Part shown: piece after piece, positions 7,286 to 17,505 of the stretch
Position numbering within the stretch: position 1 is the first letter of the stretch
Layout: every line of letters starts with the position of its first letter
Origin: an uncultured Bacteriovoracaceae bacterium
GTDB lineage: Bacteria; Bdellovibrionota; Bacteriovoracia; Bacteriovoracales; Bacteriovoracaceae
Direction: 5' to 3'
Length of the DNA stretch: 32,071 nt
Assembly: GCA_913053615.1 (NCBI GenBank)
Contig: CAJXHA010000007.1
Span: 1 to 32,071 of the forward strand
The notes under the pieces: model-generated
Database searches by the model: none
Seen by the model: the letters and a program-made list of their open reading frames with translations, nothing else
Told to the model about the DNA's origin: nothing
Position numbers and translations under genes: made by a program

Positions 7286-10200
7286 TTAATCTTCCTCAAA
7301 TCCATAGTTGCAACTGAGTGTGTTTGCATTTTCGCTTACAGTTCTCACTACATCATCATCAATTCCATCTGGTACATTTATTTGTACTTCAAGTCTAATT
7401 TCTGCCTGTGAGCCAAGTAGTCCCGTTAAGTGTGAAAGTATCTCCTGGTTTATTGTACCAATATCTCTTGAAATGCGTGCTGGGTCCTGGATGGAGAATG
7501 AGGCATGAAATCTTCTTGTTTTCTTATCTTCCTTCTTCTGCGGATTTGCATCTGTAGTTTGTGAATTACTACCAATTTCAGACAAGGGTCTTACATCATC
7601 CTTTGGACGAAACTTTTCAGCAACTTCAGGTTTCACAAGAACACTATTACCATCTGCAATAGGATGCACTCCTGAAGAAAAAGTAAGTCCCATATAACAA
7701 TTTCTCGTGTTATCATATCCTTGTGCATAGAAAAAGGAATCTTCAAAACTTAGTAAAAGATTTGAATAATTTTGTTCTATAGAGTTTAGTAAGACTTCTT
7801 GTGATTTAATTCTAGGCAGATATAAATACCTAGCAAAATATTCGGCAAGGTCTTTAACGTTTACATGATCACCTTGCCATAGTGGAACTCTGTCTAACTC
7901 GCACCGTAGTGCAATTGGTGCCATTTCAGCAGCAAGCTGTCCTGCACTCACAAGTTTCCTAGAAGCTTTTTCTGCCAATGGCTCATGCCCAGTGATTCTT
8001 TCTTCTGTCCATTCAAGAACATCACCAGAAGTCATTTGTGTTGGATATATCATCCAAATAAATGTTTCTGGAATTCTTAATTCCATCACGCCACGTGCAG
8101 ATTCTTTCCTCTTGGTTGCCATTTTTGCTTGTGACTGAGTAAGGTCATATTTTTCTTTATCATCTTCAATTTCCTTCCAAGCCAAGTAGTCAGCGGTCGC
8201 TTTAATTAAGCTTTTTAAGTTTTCTCCATCAGCTGACATAAAAATTAATGTGTTCTTATTTAAACGTGGTGACGTTCCTTTTGAATCAAGTAATTCTTTT
8301 GCAAAACTTAATGCCTTTGAATCCTTCGCCTTCGATGTATGTGTATTCTCTGTAGGTAATATTACAAGTCTACAATCTAAATCATCTGGTACATCAGATG
8401 GCGATGTTGGCATAACATGAACTCTCGAAAATTCTCCTCTTCTAGATGCATTCTTTTTTACAACTTCTTGAATTTCTCTAAAAACTTCATCTTTTTTCTC
8501 TTCGAAATTTGCGGCAAGGTCTTTGGCCTTTGTTGCAATTGTGGCTCTTGTTGTAAACCAATACTTTCCAGATTCTTCATTAAGATAACTTGAACCATCT
8601 AGCTTTCTCAAGGCATCGCCAAAAGTTGCTGCTGTTTCACCTGGTTGAAAACATCCTAGTTTTATTTCTTTGTCACTAATACCTTTAGTTGTTGAGTGTT
8701 GTGTTGGAGCAGATCCAACAAAGATTGTTCTAGAGACCCTTCTTGTGGCAGAGAATCTTCCAAGATTAGGGTTTTCTCTATCTACTCTTACTGAAAATGA
8801 TTCTGGGCCATCAATATCACTCGAAATAACACCTTCCCAAGGATCTTCTAAGTAATTTGTAAGTTCTGCTTGAACATGTGGGTCATCCAAGGGAACTGTT
8901 GCGGGCAATATTAATAAATTTTTATCCTCTCTTTCCCATAGTGCATGAATTACTTTTGACATTAATCGCAAAACACCTCTAGTTTTTTGAAATCGGTCAA
9001 GTGTTGACCAAGTTTCAAATAAAAAATCAAAAAGCAATGGGTGAATAGGGTATGCGACTTCTAATCTTCTTTTGTAATCCCTCTCCCTACACTCTGAGGG
9101 AAACTCTTGGTATTGAGTTTGATAAGCATCATAAAATGATCTTACGACAGCATCTCTGCTTACAGCACTTTGATTATCTAGATTATTAAACAATCTTCTT
9201 CTAACAATTTCGAAACCCTCTTGTGGTGTAGCAGCTTTCCAAGGAGTTTCGACTCTTCCAAGAGCCTTTTTTATTCCATTAAGTGCCTTTTGACCTATCT
9301 CTCCACCAATTTCGTTATCTGAAGCTGGAACACTCACAACCAAAAAAGCCTTTGGAGATGTTTTTACAGCTTGTGTTAGCATTTGTGCAAATGTGAAATG
9401 CGTATCTAATGTTCCAGCGGGCAAATCATCACTTCTACCCAATTGTCGAGCATAGGCAACCCATTCATCAATCATAATTAAGCAAGGTGAATATTTATCA
9501 AAGAGAACTTTTAGTGTTTCTCCAGGGTTGGTACCACGTTTGTCATCTTCTTCTACTAATGCATACCCTTCTTTACCACCTAGCTGCCAAGCTATTTCTC
9601 CCCAAATAGTGTGAACCAGAGTTCCATCATCTTTTGCATGTGGTTGACCTGGAGATATATTTGTTCCAACAATAACTGCACGATGAACTTTTGTTGGTGG
9701 TTCTATTTTAACCTTTTTTACTAGCTCATCAGCACCTAATAAGTTTGAAGCTGGTGTTCCACTGAATAAATGATACAATGCCAGCATAGAGTGTGTTTTT
9801 CCACCACCAAAGTTTGTTTGTAACTCTATTACTGGCTCTCCAGAATCTCCAGAAAGTCTTTTCAATCCATTTTCAAGAAGAACTTCAAGGCCTTCTGTAA
9901 TAAAAGTTCTCTTATAAAATTCAATTGGATCTTTGTACTCATCACTGCCCTGATTTAAATAAACCTGCCATAAATCAGCTGCAAACTCTGCTTGAACAAA
10001 CTTTCCAGTTGCGACATCTTCATGAGGCATAATCACTTCTCGCCAAGGCTTTAATCCACCCTCTGGATTACCTTCAAGCTCTGCCATCCTAGATTTCTTT
10101 ACTTGATATTTTGATTGTTCTTCGTATCTAAGCCTCATAACTTCATGCTTGTGCTTTGAAACTTCGTCGGTTTTATTACTAGCAACTGATTGTAATAATC

Positions 10201-10552
10201 TTTCCATAGAATCAAGTGCTCTATATGAGTCATCTGTACTGAAGGTTTTTTGATGTGCCCACTTGTTTCTTATATCACGAAGTTCACTAGTAATGTTTCT
10301 ATCATTTCTACTTAGAGTTTTTCCAAAAACACTATTCCAATTATCCCACATAATTTGAAGCAAGCCCTGTACATCCCATTCAATCTTATTGGCTTTGATC
10401 ATATCCTTTTGATGTTCACGAAGATTATTACTTACAGTAGTAATCCAATCATCACCATAAGTTTGATTAAGTTCTCTCTCAACATAAGGAGTTAATTCTT
10501 CTTGCAGAATATCTAAACACTTTCCAATTCTTTCTCTATTACTTATTGCCAT
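7286..10552 (-). CDS. DUF499 (COG1483-like) ATPase with N-terminal Swt1-like HEPN region
   Basis: Walker A ELQTNFGGGKTHSMLALYHLF, Walker B PCLIMIDEWVAYARQL; N-terminus RIGKCLDILQEELTPYVERELNQTYGDDWI plus RNKWAH. Between a DUF1156-type methylase and a DUF262 gene. Confidence 0.85.
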   Translation of the reverse strand: MAISNRERIGKCLDILQEELTPYVERELNQTYGDDWITTVSNNLREHQKDMIKANKIEWDVQGLLQIMWDNWNSVFGKTLSRNDRNITSELRDIRNKWAHQKTFSTDDSYRALDSMERLLQSVASNKTDEVSKHKHEVMRLRYEEQSKYQVKKSRMAELEGNPEGGLKPWREVIMPHEDVATGKFVQAEFAADLWQVYLNQGSDEYKDPIEFYKRTFITEGLEVLLENGLKRLSGDSGEPVIELQTNFGGGKTHSMLALYHLFSGTPASNLLGADELVKKVKIEPPTKVHRAVIVGTNISPGQPHAKDDGTLVHTIWGEIAWQLGGKEGYALVEEDDKRGTNPGETLKVLFDKYSPCLIMIDEWVAYARQLGRSDDLPAGTLDTHFTFAQMLTQAVKTSPKAFLVVSVPASDNEIGGEIGQKALNGIKKALGRVETPWKAATPQEGFEIVRRRLFNNLDNQSAVSRDAVVRSFYDAYQTQYQEFPSECRERDYKRRLEVAYPIHPLLFDFLFETWSTLDRFQKTRGVLRLMSKVIHALWEREDKNLLILPATVPLDDPHVQAELTNYLEDPWEGVISSDIDGPESFSVRVDRENPNLGRFSATRRVSRTIFVGSAPTQHSTTKGISDKEIKLGCFQPGETAATFGDALRKLDGSSYLNEESGKYWFTTRATIATKAKDLAANFEEKKDEVFREIQEVVKKNASRRGEFSRVHVMPTSPSDVPDDLDCRLVILPTENTHTSKAKDSKALSFAKELLDSKGTSPRLNKNTLIFMSADGENLKSLIKATADYLAWKEIEDDKEKYDLTQSQAKMATKRKESARGVMELRIPETFIWMIYPTQMTSGDVLEWTEERITGHEPLAEKASRKLVSAGQLAAEMAPIALRCELDRVPLWQGDHVNVKDLAEYFARYLYLPRIKSQEVLLNSIEQNYSNLLLSFEDSFFYAQGYDNTRNCYMGLTFSSGVHPIADGNSVLVKPEVAEKFRPKDDVRPLSEIGSNSQTTDANPQKKEDKKTRRFHASFSIQDPARISRDIGTINQEILSHLTGLLGSQAEIRLEVQINVPDGIDDDVVRTVSENANTLSCNYGFEED

Positions 10553-10568
10553 ACCGCACCCCTTGTTT

Positions 10569-13388
10569 TTAAACTTGCATTGCCCTCTCAGACATACTAC
10601 TCCAGGCAGTAATTAGAGAATTATAAACTCTAGATTCATTAATCCATTCCTTCTTTACACAAAGGTTATAACATCTATATGCTAGTTTTTTACAACTCTC
10701 AGCCCTCTCCCCAACATCCAACAACAACTTTGCTGCTTCTTGCTCTCCATTTTTCTCTAAAATTTTATAAAGATAGTGAGTAATTTCCCATATGCTTTTC
10801 GTAGAAACATCACTCGAATTCCAATTATCAGGTAAGTCTTCGGTATTAATGAGTTTAACTTTTCCATTTTTTGAAATTAAAGTTTTATTAGATGTTGAAT
10901 TTAAATTTACATTCTTTGCTTGAGCTAAGGTATTTGCATCTCCATATGCCCCCTCCTCGAAACCATTGATCGAAAACCAGGTTAGACAAAAACGAGTATA
11001 ATTATCAAACTCATTCTCTGACTCTTCCATCACTTCATCTAATATTTGGTTTATTAAAATTAGTGCGGATCTTACGCTCATTATACTTCCGTCATTCTCA
11101 ACCACTTTCTCATACCTAGAAAAAACACCAATTCCAGGACCAATAATTGATTGTTCCAAATCCACTGCTGCAATATTGGCACTTCTCATATGATCTAAAC
11201 TTGTAGATAACTCAGCCTTAAGCTCTTGCATAAAGCTTCTTTTTGGAATTATCTTTCCATTCCGATTTGGATTAGGCCTACAAGTCAATACGATAGATGA
11301 TGCAAGTGCGTTGTTTCCCATACCAATCATTCTTGTTGATTGCTCACTTCTTAATGGCCATGTACCAGTTATTCTCAAACCTGAATTTATTAATGCACTT
11401 AAAAATGCTTCCCATCCAGAGGATACTCTATTGTTATCGCTTAGCTCTGATTGTTTAAATGCATAGTAAACCGTCATTGGATATAGATTATTTATTGTAT
11501 TTGATAAATTTGTAAAAACCTGAGTCATTCCTTTTAAGAAGAAATCATTAGCAAGCTTTTTACTTTTATGCCTAATTGGTGACGCAATTAATTCCGTACT
11601 TTTAGGCACCAATACAGTTTTAAAATAATTTGGATAAATACTTTTCAATGAATTTCTCATCCATACATAGAAAAAATCTGATAAATCTGCATATCCAATA
11701 TTGTCATAGTAAGGTGGGTCTGTTGAAATTACAGCACCTAATGAAAGTTTTTGAGAGCTAGCATCCTCAACATAAGCTTTACCCATCTGGTAAGCTGGTA
11801 ATTTTTCGATGCATTTGGATTGATATTCAATATTATTGATAAATCCACCTACATTTTTTCCTAGCATATTTGCTTCGCCAAAGTCCCAAACCATCGGAAC
11901 AGCATGACGATTAAACAAGCCCATAATTTTTTCATTTCCAGCCCTCCATCCAGTTAGAGAATTGTTAAAGTCAGCCGTTCTGTCTATTGAAAGTGCAATA
12001 TAGGTTGCAATACATTCTGCATAGGCTATTGCACCACTTCCCCCCTCAGAAATTCTCTTTCCCTTTTCAACCCCTTCATTCACTAAATCATTTGTTATTT
12101 TTTCAATTACCTTAGGTATACATTCAGAAAACGTTATAAGACCAAGCATCTGTCGATTTAAAAATAAATCTTTATGTTCAAGCATTCCATACTCTTGAAC
12201 CCTAAAACCTAACGCTTTCGATGGCAGTTTTGTTGTAATTACGTTATCAGGATAGGTTATATTTTTTATGATTTTTTCATATTTTTCATCAGGCTCTACA
12301 TATATTTTTTCCCTATCTCCCTGAAGAGCTATTGCCACTAATTTAAAACCAATTTTTCCTTTTTTCCCTTGTTCTCTTATATAATCAAAGGGAATAGGTG
12401 TATTTGAAATTACACATCGCCCCCCAGAACGACCAATTGTGCCAATAGTATTTTTACTTTTATCGTTGTATGTCACTCTAATTGAATACGTATTGTTTTT
12501 AACTTCAACCTTTAATTTTGTATTATTTTTTTTTGACAGTAAGAAATTCTTTATTAATGGTACTTTTTGTCCTTTCAAAAAAGGATCAGGACTTTCTACG
12601 GTTCTGGCCCATATCCATGCAACAACAGGTAGCTCTCGACCTAAATATTTGTTAAACTGCTTGTTGATGCCAACATGCTTATCCGTTATTTCAATATTCT
12701 TCCAATTATTTCCAATTAAGTCATTTACGATTTTCCATACCCAATATCCATACCTTCTTACATCTTCAGCAATAACATCAAGACTCCTCTTATATTTTTT
12801 ATTTTTATTTAATTTAATCAAATCTGTTTCAGTATATTCGCCATATGGTTTTTCAACATTAAAAGCATAGGGTAGCTCTATCATTGATTTTGTTATAAGT
12901 GCAGCGACAGGGTTCAAATCGCTTCCAACCGAACTTAATCCTAAACGTCCTGCTTCTGTAGGTATTGCACCTCCTCCACAAAAAGGATCATAGATAAAAG
13001 GCAAGGCACAACCATCAATTTCAATATTGTTAACTCTGCAATTTATCAACCAAGATTTTTTTATTTCGGAATATGCTAGTTTCATCAATTCTTCATCATC
13101 ACTATTTTTCCAATCTGAAAGTTTTTCGATTATTTTAAATAAAGACTCTTTCTTCTTTAAGGCGTCTCGCATACTCCCTTTTTTTGTAATATTAAATTCA
13201 CTTACCGGGTCGTTTACCAATTGAGCGAAAATTACTGCTCGTGCAGCAGCAAATGGTCTTCGGGCCCACCAATGGTGAATTCCCCTTGGATGAGAGCCAA
13301 TACCAGGGAGCTTCTCATAAGCACTGTTTGCATTAATTGTTTCAAGTGGTATAGATGTCTCAATTATTTTTTTTATATATACTGTCAT
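10569..13388 (-). CDS. DUF1156 (COG1743-like) adenine-specific DNA methyltransferase
   Basis: N-terminus IPLETINANSAYEKLPGIGSHPRGIHHWWARRPFAAARAVIFAQLV; SAM motif FIYDPFCGGGAIPTEAGRLG; catalytic DPPYYDNIGYADLSDFFYVWMR. Confidence 0.9.
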   Translation of the reverse strand: MTVYIKKIIETSIPLETINANSAYEKLPGIGSHPRGIHHWWARRPFAAARAVIFAQLVNDPVSEFNITKKGSMRDALKKKESLFKIIEKLSDWKNSDDEELMKLAYSEIKKSWLINCRVNNIEIDGCALPFIYDPFCGGGAIPTEAGRLGLSSVGSDLNPVAALITKSMIELPYAFNVEKPYGEYTETDLIKLNKNKKYKRSLDVIAEDVRRYGYWVWKIVNDLIGNNWKNIEITDKHVGINKQFNKYLGRELPVVAWIWARTVESPDPFLKGQKVPLIKNFLLSKKNNTKLKVEVKNNTYSIRVTYNDKSKNTIGTIGRSGGRCVISNTPIPFDYIREQGKKGKIGFKLVAIALQGDREKIYVEPDEKYEKIIKNITYPDNVITTKLPSKALGFRVQEYGMLEHKDLFLNRQMLGLITFSECIPKVIEKITNDLVNEGVEKGKRISEGGSGAIAYAECIATYIALSIDRTADFNNSLTGWRAGNEKIMGLFNRHAVPMVWDFGEANMLGKNVGGFINNIEYQSKCIEKLPAYQMGKAYVEDASSQKLSLGAVISTDPPYYDNIGYADLSDFFYVWMRNSLKSIYPNYFKTVLVPKSTELIASPIRHKSKKLANDFFLKGMTQVFTNLSNTINNLYPMTVYYAFKQSELSDNNRVSSGWEAFLSALINSGLRITGTWPLRSEQSTRMIGMGNNALASSIVLTCRPNPNRNGKIIPKRSFMQELKAELSTSLDHMRSANIAAVDLEQSIIGPGIGVFSRYEKVVENDGSIMSVRSALILINQILDEVMEESENEFDNYTRFCLTWFSINGFEEGAYGDANTLAQAKNVNLNSTSNKTLISKNGKVKLINTEDLPDNWNSSDVSTKSIWEITHYLYKILEKNGEQEAAKLLLDVGERAESCKKLAYRCYNLCVKKEWINESRVYNSLITAWSSMSERAMQV

Positions 13389-16300
13389 TTTATCTCACTC
13401 GATTTTTTATATAGTTCTTTAATTTTATAATTAATACTAGTTGCTTCAAAATCAGGTTCATTTGTGAAGGGCTCCCTAATATATACAGGGTCTTTTGCAA
13501 TATCATTTTCGATCTCAACTATTGCGAGGATAAAACTATCTGGCTTATTCAAGCCTACTAATATTTCATTTTTAGTTATTGTTACAGTTTCTGCACCAAA
13601 GACACGGCCTTTTACTTCGATAAACCTAAGGTTACCTTCTTTATCTTTAGATTCAATGTCATAACCACATTTCTCATGGCTAACATCTCTTGGAACATTT
13701 CCAAGACTTCGTTCTACTTCAAAGATTTTATTCATCGCAATCATTTCTGATTTCTTAGTTTCTTTTGCAAAGAGCCCTATTTCCTCAGAAGATTTTCCTT
13801 CTATCTTTTGAAGAAATCCTTTCGGTATTATCAAGGCACCACCAATAACTACGGGAGGAAGAGGGGATACCTGTCTTTCTTGTTGGATTTCTAGTTCTCT
13901 TTTCTTTAATCTTGTAGCAAGATCATCTGCTCTTTGCTGTGCTTTTTTTGAATTTAACTTGGTATTTTTCTTCTTTCCAGACTCTTCTTGAAGTCTTAGC
14001 TGCTCTGAACGATGATCCCAGTATCCTATTTCCTTAGTTAACCTTGTCTTAACTGCTTTTAATGTTTTATCTAATCTCACAAAGATTCTTTCTTTTATTT
14101 CGTCAAAGTGCCTTGGGACTATGTTTTCTATTGCGTAGGACACGGCCATATCTTCTGGTGAACTCAATTGTGACAGTTTTTCTTCAAGAGTAGGTTCTAA
14201 TTTGATTATCTCATCATCTGTTAGCGGCCTATAATTTAAGAAAGGGGCATAGCCTGCTTGAACAAATTTTTCTACATTAGCCTTATTTTCATAAGACTTT
14301 ATATTTCCCTCTAAAAAAAGCATCTGCTTTGAAATTATTCTTCGATGCCCATCTTTATTAACTCGACCATCTTGAACTCCATGTTCAAGATAGACTAGTA
14401 AACGTAAGTCTTCTGAACAATCTTCTGGATCTACTAAAATTGCACCTTGTTTTAGAATATCTTTATTTTTCTGTAAGATTATATCTATCGTTGCATCTAG
14501 CAGGGGATGACCTGGACAAATATACTCTGCACGTGGTTTTCCCTGAGGAGCTATAAGATCTTTTTCAAATGTAATCCGTTCGTATCTTTGTAATACTGAT
14601 TGGCCCTTTCCAATTACTCTATCAGTATTTCTAATTTGTGCTGGAACGTGCGAGATTTGATATCTTCGAGATTCCCTTTCTTGTATCGAGCCTCCTAACA
14701 TTTTGAATGACTCTTTAAAAAATGCCTCGATATAATGTGGTTGGAGCTTCTTTGCTTCAGCTCTTTCCATTTGTTCCTTAATTTCTTGAACTTTAATGCT
14801 ATCCATTGAATCATGACCAATAGCATTTTCTTTTATTAGCTCTTCAAGTTTCTCTCTGTCTAGTGATGAGTCTATTACTTGATCAAGTCGTGCTTTTACA
14901 TCAGGTCTCTCTCCATACCTAACAGCCTCAACCAGTAGGTCTCGCAATGTTCTATTGTCAAAAGTAACTTTGCCTAAGATATCAAAAACTTGACCATGGA
15001 GTGCATCTTTTTCATTATCGAGTTTTTCTAATAATCTCTGATATACTTCGCCTTCTCTTGTCTCAGATGCAACAAGATTCCATAAGTGACATACTTCTGT
15101 TTGACCAATTCTGTGTATTCGTCCAAATCTTTGTTCGAGACGATTAGGGTTCCAAGGTAAATCATAATTAATCATTAAATGTGCACGTTGTAGATTCACA
15201 CCTTCGCCAGCGGCATCAGTTGCAACTAATATTTTCACATTGGGATCATTAAGGAATTTATTTTCGGAATTTTTTCTTTCTTCTCTGGCTGATCCCCCAT
15301 GAATAGTAACAATAGAATCGCCTTCTCCAAAAAGTGTCGAAACTCTATTAACTAAATAATTTAAAGTATCTTTATGTTCTGTAAAAATTATTAACTTACG
15401 TCTAGCTCCATGTGAATCATACATTGAACTATTTTCTTGAAGTAGTTTAGATAGCTCATCCCACTTTCTATCAGTTCCAGAGCGTACAACTTGATTCGCT
15501 GTATTTTCTAAGTCTTTTAGACTTCTAATTTCTGCTTCTAATTCTGGAATTGTTTTACTTGCAGTTGCCTGATCAAGTACAAGCTCTTCTTGTTGTTCGA
15601 CCTCAAAATCTGGTGCATCTTCAAGATCTTCCAAATCCTCTACTGAAAGCTTAACATCTTCTTTCAAACTAACTTGCTCTAATGATTGCCCACGAGCTGC
15701 AAGTTTCGCTTCGTTCAAACGGTTTTCAAGCCTCTCTCTTCTTCTTTTCAAACTTTCATATATTGCTGCAGGTGATGATGCCAATCTTCGTTGTAATATT
15801 GTTAGTGCAAAGCCTACTGTTCCTCTTCTACCATCATTTTCCAAAGCATCGGCTCTGTTAAATTCATTACGAACATATTCTGTTACATCTGTATATAATT
15901 GAGCTTCAAGAGGCGATAGTTCATAGTTAACTGTGTAGGCACGTCTCTCTGGAAAAAGTGGCTTCCCATCAAACTTCACTAATTGTTCTTTTACTAATCG
16001 TCTCATCATATCTGATGGATCGATCGAGTGAACTCCTTCTCGAAATACACCTTCAAATCGGTCACCATCTAAAAGGCCAAGAAAAAGCTGAAAATCTATG
16101 TCTTTACCATTATGTGGTGTTGCTGTCATAAGCAGAAAATTTCGGGTAACTTCAGAAAGGAGTTTACCAAGTTTATATCTTTTAGTGTATTTTACTTCTC
16201 CTCCCCAATATGAAGCAGACATTTTATGGGCCTCATCACAAACGACAAGGTCCCAATCTGTAACTCTAAGTTTTTCTTGTATATCTTCATTTCTACTTAA

Positions 16301-16924
16301 TTTATCCAGACGGCAAATCACTAATGAATTTTCTAAAAACCAATTTCCCGTTCTTGCTGACTCGAGTTTGTCGTTTGTTAATATTTCAAAGGGAAGATTA
16401 AATTTATGATATAGTTCATCTTGCCACTGTTCGACTAAGTTTCCAGGACAGACAATTAAACACCTTTGTAGATCACCTCTTGCAACAAGTTCTTTTATAA
16501 GAAGACCTGCCATAATCGTTTTACCAGCACCTGGATCATCTGCAAGAAGAAATCGTAATGGTTGTCTTGGTAACATTGACTCATACACAGCTGTGATTTG
16601 ATGAGGTAATGGTTGAACTAATGATGTATGTACAGCAAGAAGAGGGTCAAACAAATATGCAAGTCTGATTCGATAAGCCTCCGATGCTAATTTTAATGCA
16701 TATCCATCAGCATCAAAACTCCATGGTCGACCATGCTCAACAACACTTAGTTCTATTTCCTTTTCTCTTAGAACAACTTCTTGTGATACTTTACCAAATG
16801 AATCTTTATAGGTGAGTGTAATGGCGGAGCTACCGTGCCATGAAATATCAATAATAGTTACTAGGGAGTCAGGTAAAATTCCTTTAACGACTGCCCCACG
16901 TTGAAGGTCTTCCAATTTGACCAT
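13385..16924 (-). CDS. SNF2-family DEAH helicase with C-terminal DUF3883-like domain
   Basis: LLADDPGAGKTIMAGLLIKEL; DLVVCDEAHKMSA; LMTATPHNGKD; NPNRLEQRFGRIHRIGQTE; C-terminus GYDIESKDKEGNLRFIEVKGRVFGAETVTITKNEI. ATGA overlap with the methylase. Confidence 0.92.
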   Translation of the reverse strand: MVKLEDLQRGAVVKGILPDSLVTIIDISWHGSSAITLTYKDSFGKVSQEVVLREKEIELSVVEHGRPWSFDADGYALKLASEAYRIRLAYLFDPLLAVHTSLVQPLPHQITAVYESMLPRQPLRFLLADDPGAGKTIMAGLLIKELVARGDLQRCLIVCPGNLVEQWQDELYHKFNLPFEILTNDKLESARTGNWFLENSLVICRLDKLSRNEDIQEKLRVTDWDLVVCDEAHKMSASYWGGEVKYTKRYKLGKLLSEVTRNFLLMTATPHNGKDIDFQLFLGLLDGDRFEGVFREGVHSIDPSDMMRRLVKEQLVKFDGKPLFPERRAYTVNYELSPLEAQLYTDVTEYVRNEFNRADALENDGRRGTVGFALTILQRRLASSPAAIYESLKRRRERLENRLNEAKLAARGQSLEQVSLKEDVKLSVEDLEDLEDAPDFEVEQQEELVLDQATASKTIPELEAEIRSLKDLENTANQVVRSGTDRKWDELSKLLQENSSMYDSHGARRKLIIFTEHKDTLNYLVNRVSTLFGEGDSIVTIHGGSAREERKNSENKFLNDPNVKILVATDAAGEGVNLQRAHLMINYDLPWNPNRLEQRFGRIHRIGQTEVCHLWNLVASETREGEVYQRLLEKLDNEKDALHGQVFDILGKVTFDNRTLRDLLVEAVRYGERPDVKARLDQVIDSSLDREKLEELIKENAIGHDSMDSIKVQEIKEQMERAEAKKLQPHYIEAFFKESFKMLGGSIQERESRRYQISHVPAQIRNTDRVIGKGQSVLQRYERITFEKDLIAPQGKPRAEYICPGHPLLDATIDIILQKNKDILKQGAILVDPEDCSEDLRLLVYLEHGVQDGRVNKDGHRRIISKQMLFLEGNIKSYENKANVEKFVQAGYAPFLNYRPLTDDEIIKLEPTLEEKLSQLSSPEDMAVSYAIENIVPRHFDEIKERIFVRLDKTLKAVKTRLTKEIGYWDHRSEQLRLQEESGKKKNTKLNSKKAQQRADDLATRLKKRELEIQQERQVSPLPPVVIGGALIIPKGFLQKIEGKSSEEIGLFAKETKKSEMIAMNKIFEVERSLGNVPRDVSHEKCGYDIESKDKEGNLRFIEVKGRVFGAETVTITKNEILVGLNKPDSFILAIVEIENDIAKDPVYIREPFTNEPDFEATSINYKIKELYKKSSEIK

Positions 16925-17056
16925 ACCGTGCTCCTAAATATGCAACTCAACATAGAGAGAAAAATCTCCTGTGATAAATTAAAAAAATCTTGCCTAAATA
17001 GTTTATATTACACATGAACTATAATCAATTGGATTAATGACATTAAGGAATCTTAA

Positions 17057-17422
17057 CTATATTGAAGAAGCTGATATTTTGTCTGTAATAGTCTTTTTTA
17101 ATTTTACTGAGTTGAATTCAGAACTATGACAAATCTCTAAAGATCTTCTCCCAATCTCACTAGCATAATCATATCTATCATCAAGATAATTAAATCTAAA
17201 TAGATAAGCATCTTGCTCAACAATAACCATCCCGATCGAGTGGTCATTGTTAAAATCAATTTCACTATCAAAAGAAGAAAAATTTCTTACTGCTTTTATA
17301 ATTTCAGCTCTAAATTCTGAATTTTTCACCTTGTGTGAAAGGCTTATTTCTATTTTTCCCATGGCTAAATTCTTTCTGAGCTTATCATTTAAATCTGCTA
17401 CAAGGTGTCTTCTTGCGTTCAT
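17057..17422 (-). CDS. Hypothetical protein (121 aa), first gene of the large operon
   Basis: ORF with upstream AGAGGAGAA ribosome-binding site; no family recognised. Divergent from the XRE gene. Confidence 0.6.
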   Translation of the reverse strand: MNARRHLVADLNDKLRKNLAMGKIEISLSHKVKNSEFRAEIIKAVRNFSSFDSEIDFNNDHSIGMVIVEQDAYLFRFNYLDDRYDYASEIGRRSLEICHSSEFNSVKLKKTITDKISASSI

Positions 17423-17461
17423 TTATTCTCCTCTAGACCTGACAATAACTTTAAGATATTA

Positions 17462-17475
17462 TGTATTATAATACA
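17462..17475. promoter_or_regulatory. Palindromic operator 1
   Basis: TGTATTATAATACA, perfect 14-bp palindrome. Confidence 0.65.
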
Positions 17476-17488
17476 AGTAATTATATAC

Positions 17489-17504
17489 ATGTATTTAAAT
17501 ACAT
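17489..17504. promoter_or_regulatory. Palindromic operator 2
   Basis: ATGTATTTAAATACAT, perfect 16-bp palindrome with the same TGTAT-N4-ATACA core, 28 bp from operator 1. Confidence 0.65.
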
Positions 17505-17505
17505 T

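Noticed and set aside
7286-16924. Canonical DISARM or BREX call
   Set aside because: The helicase and methylase are suggestive, but I find no DrmA/DrmB/DrmC or PglZ/BrxC-type genes; the methylase reads as DUF1156 and the ATPase as DUF499.
17461-17505. Upstream ATG (17461) as the start of the XRE gene
   Set aside because: It would place both palindromic operators inside the coding region and adds an atypical Tyr/Asn-rich extension; ATG 17506 gives a normal XRE N-terminus.
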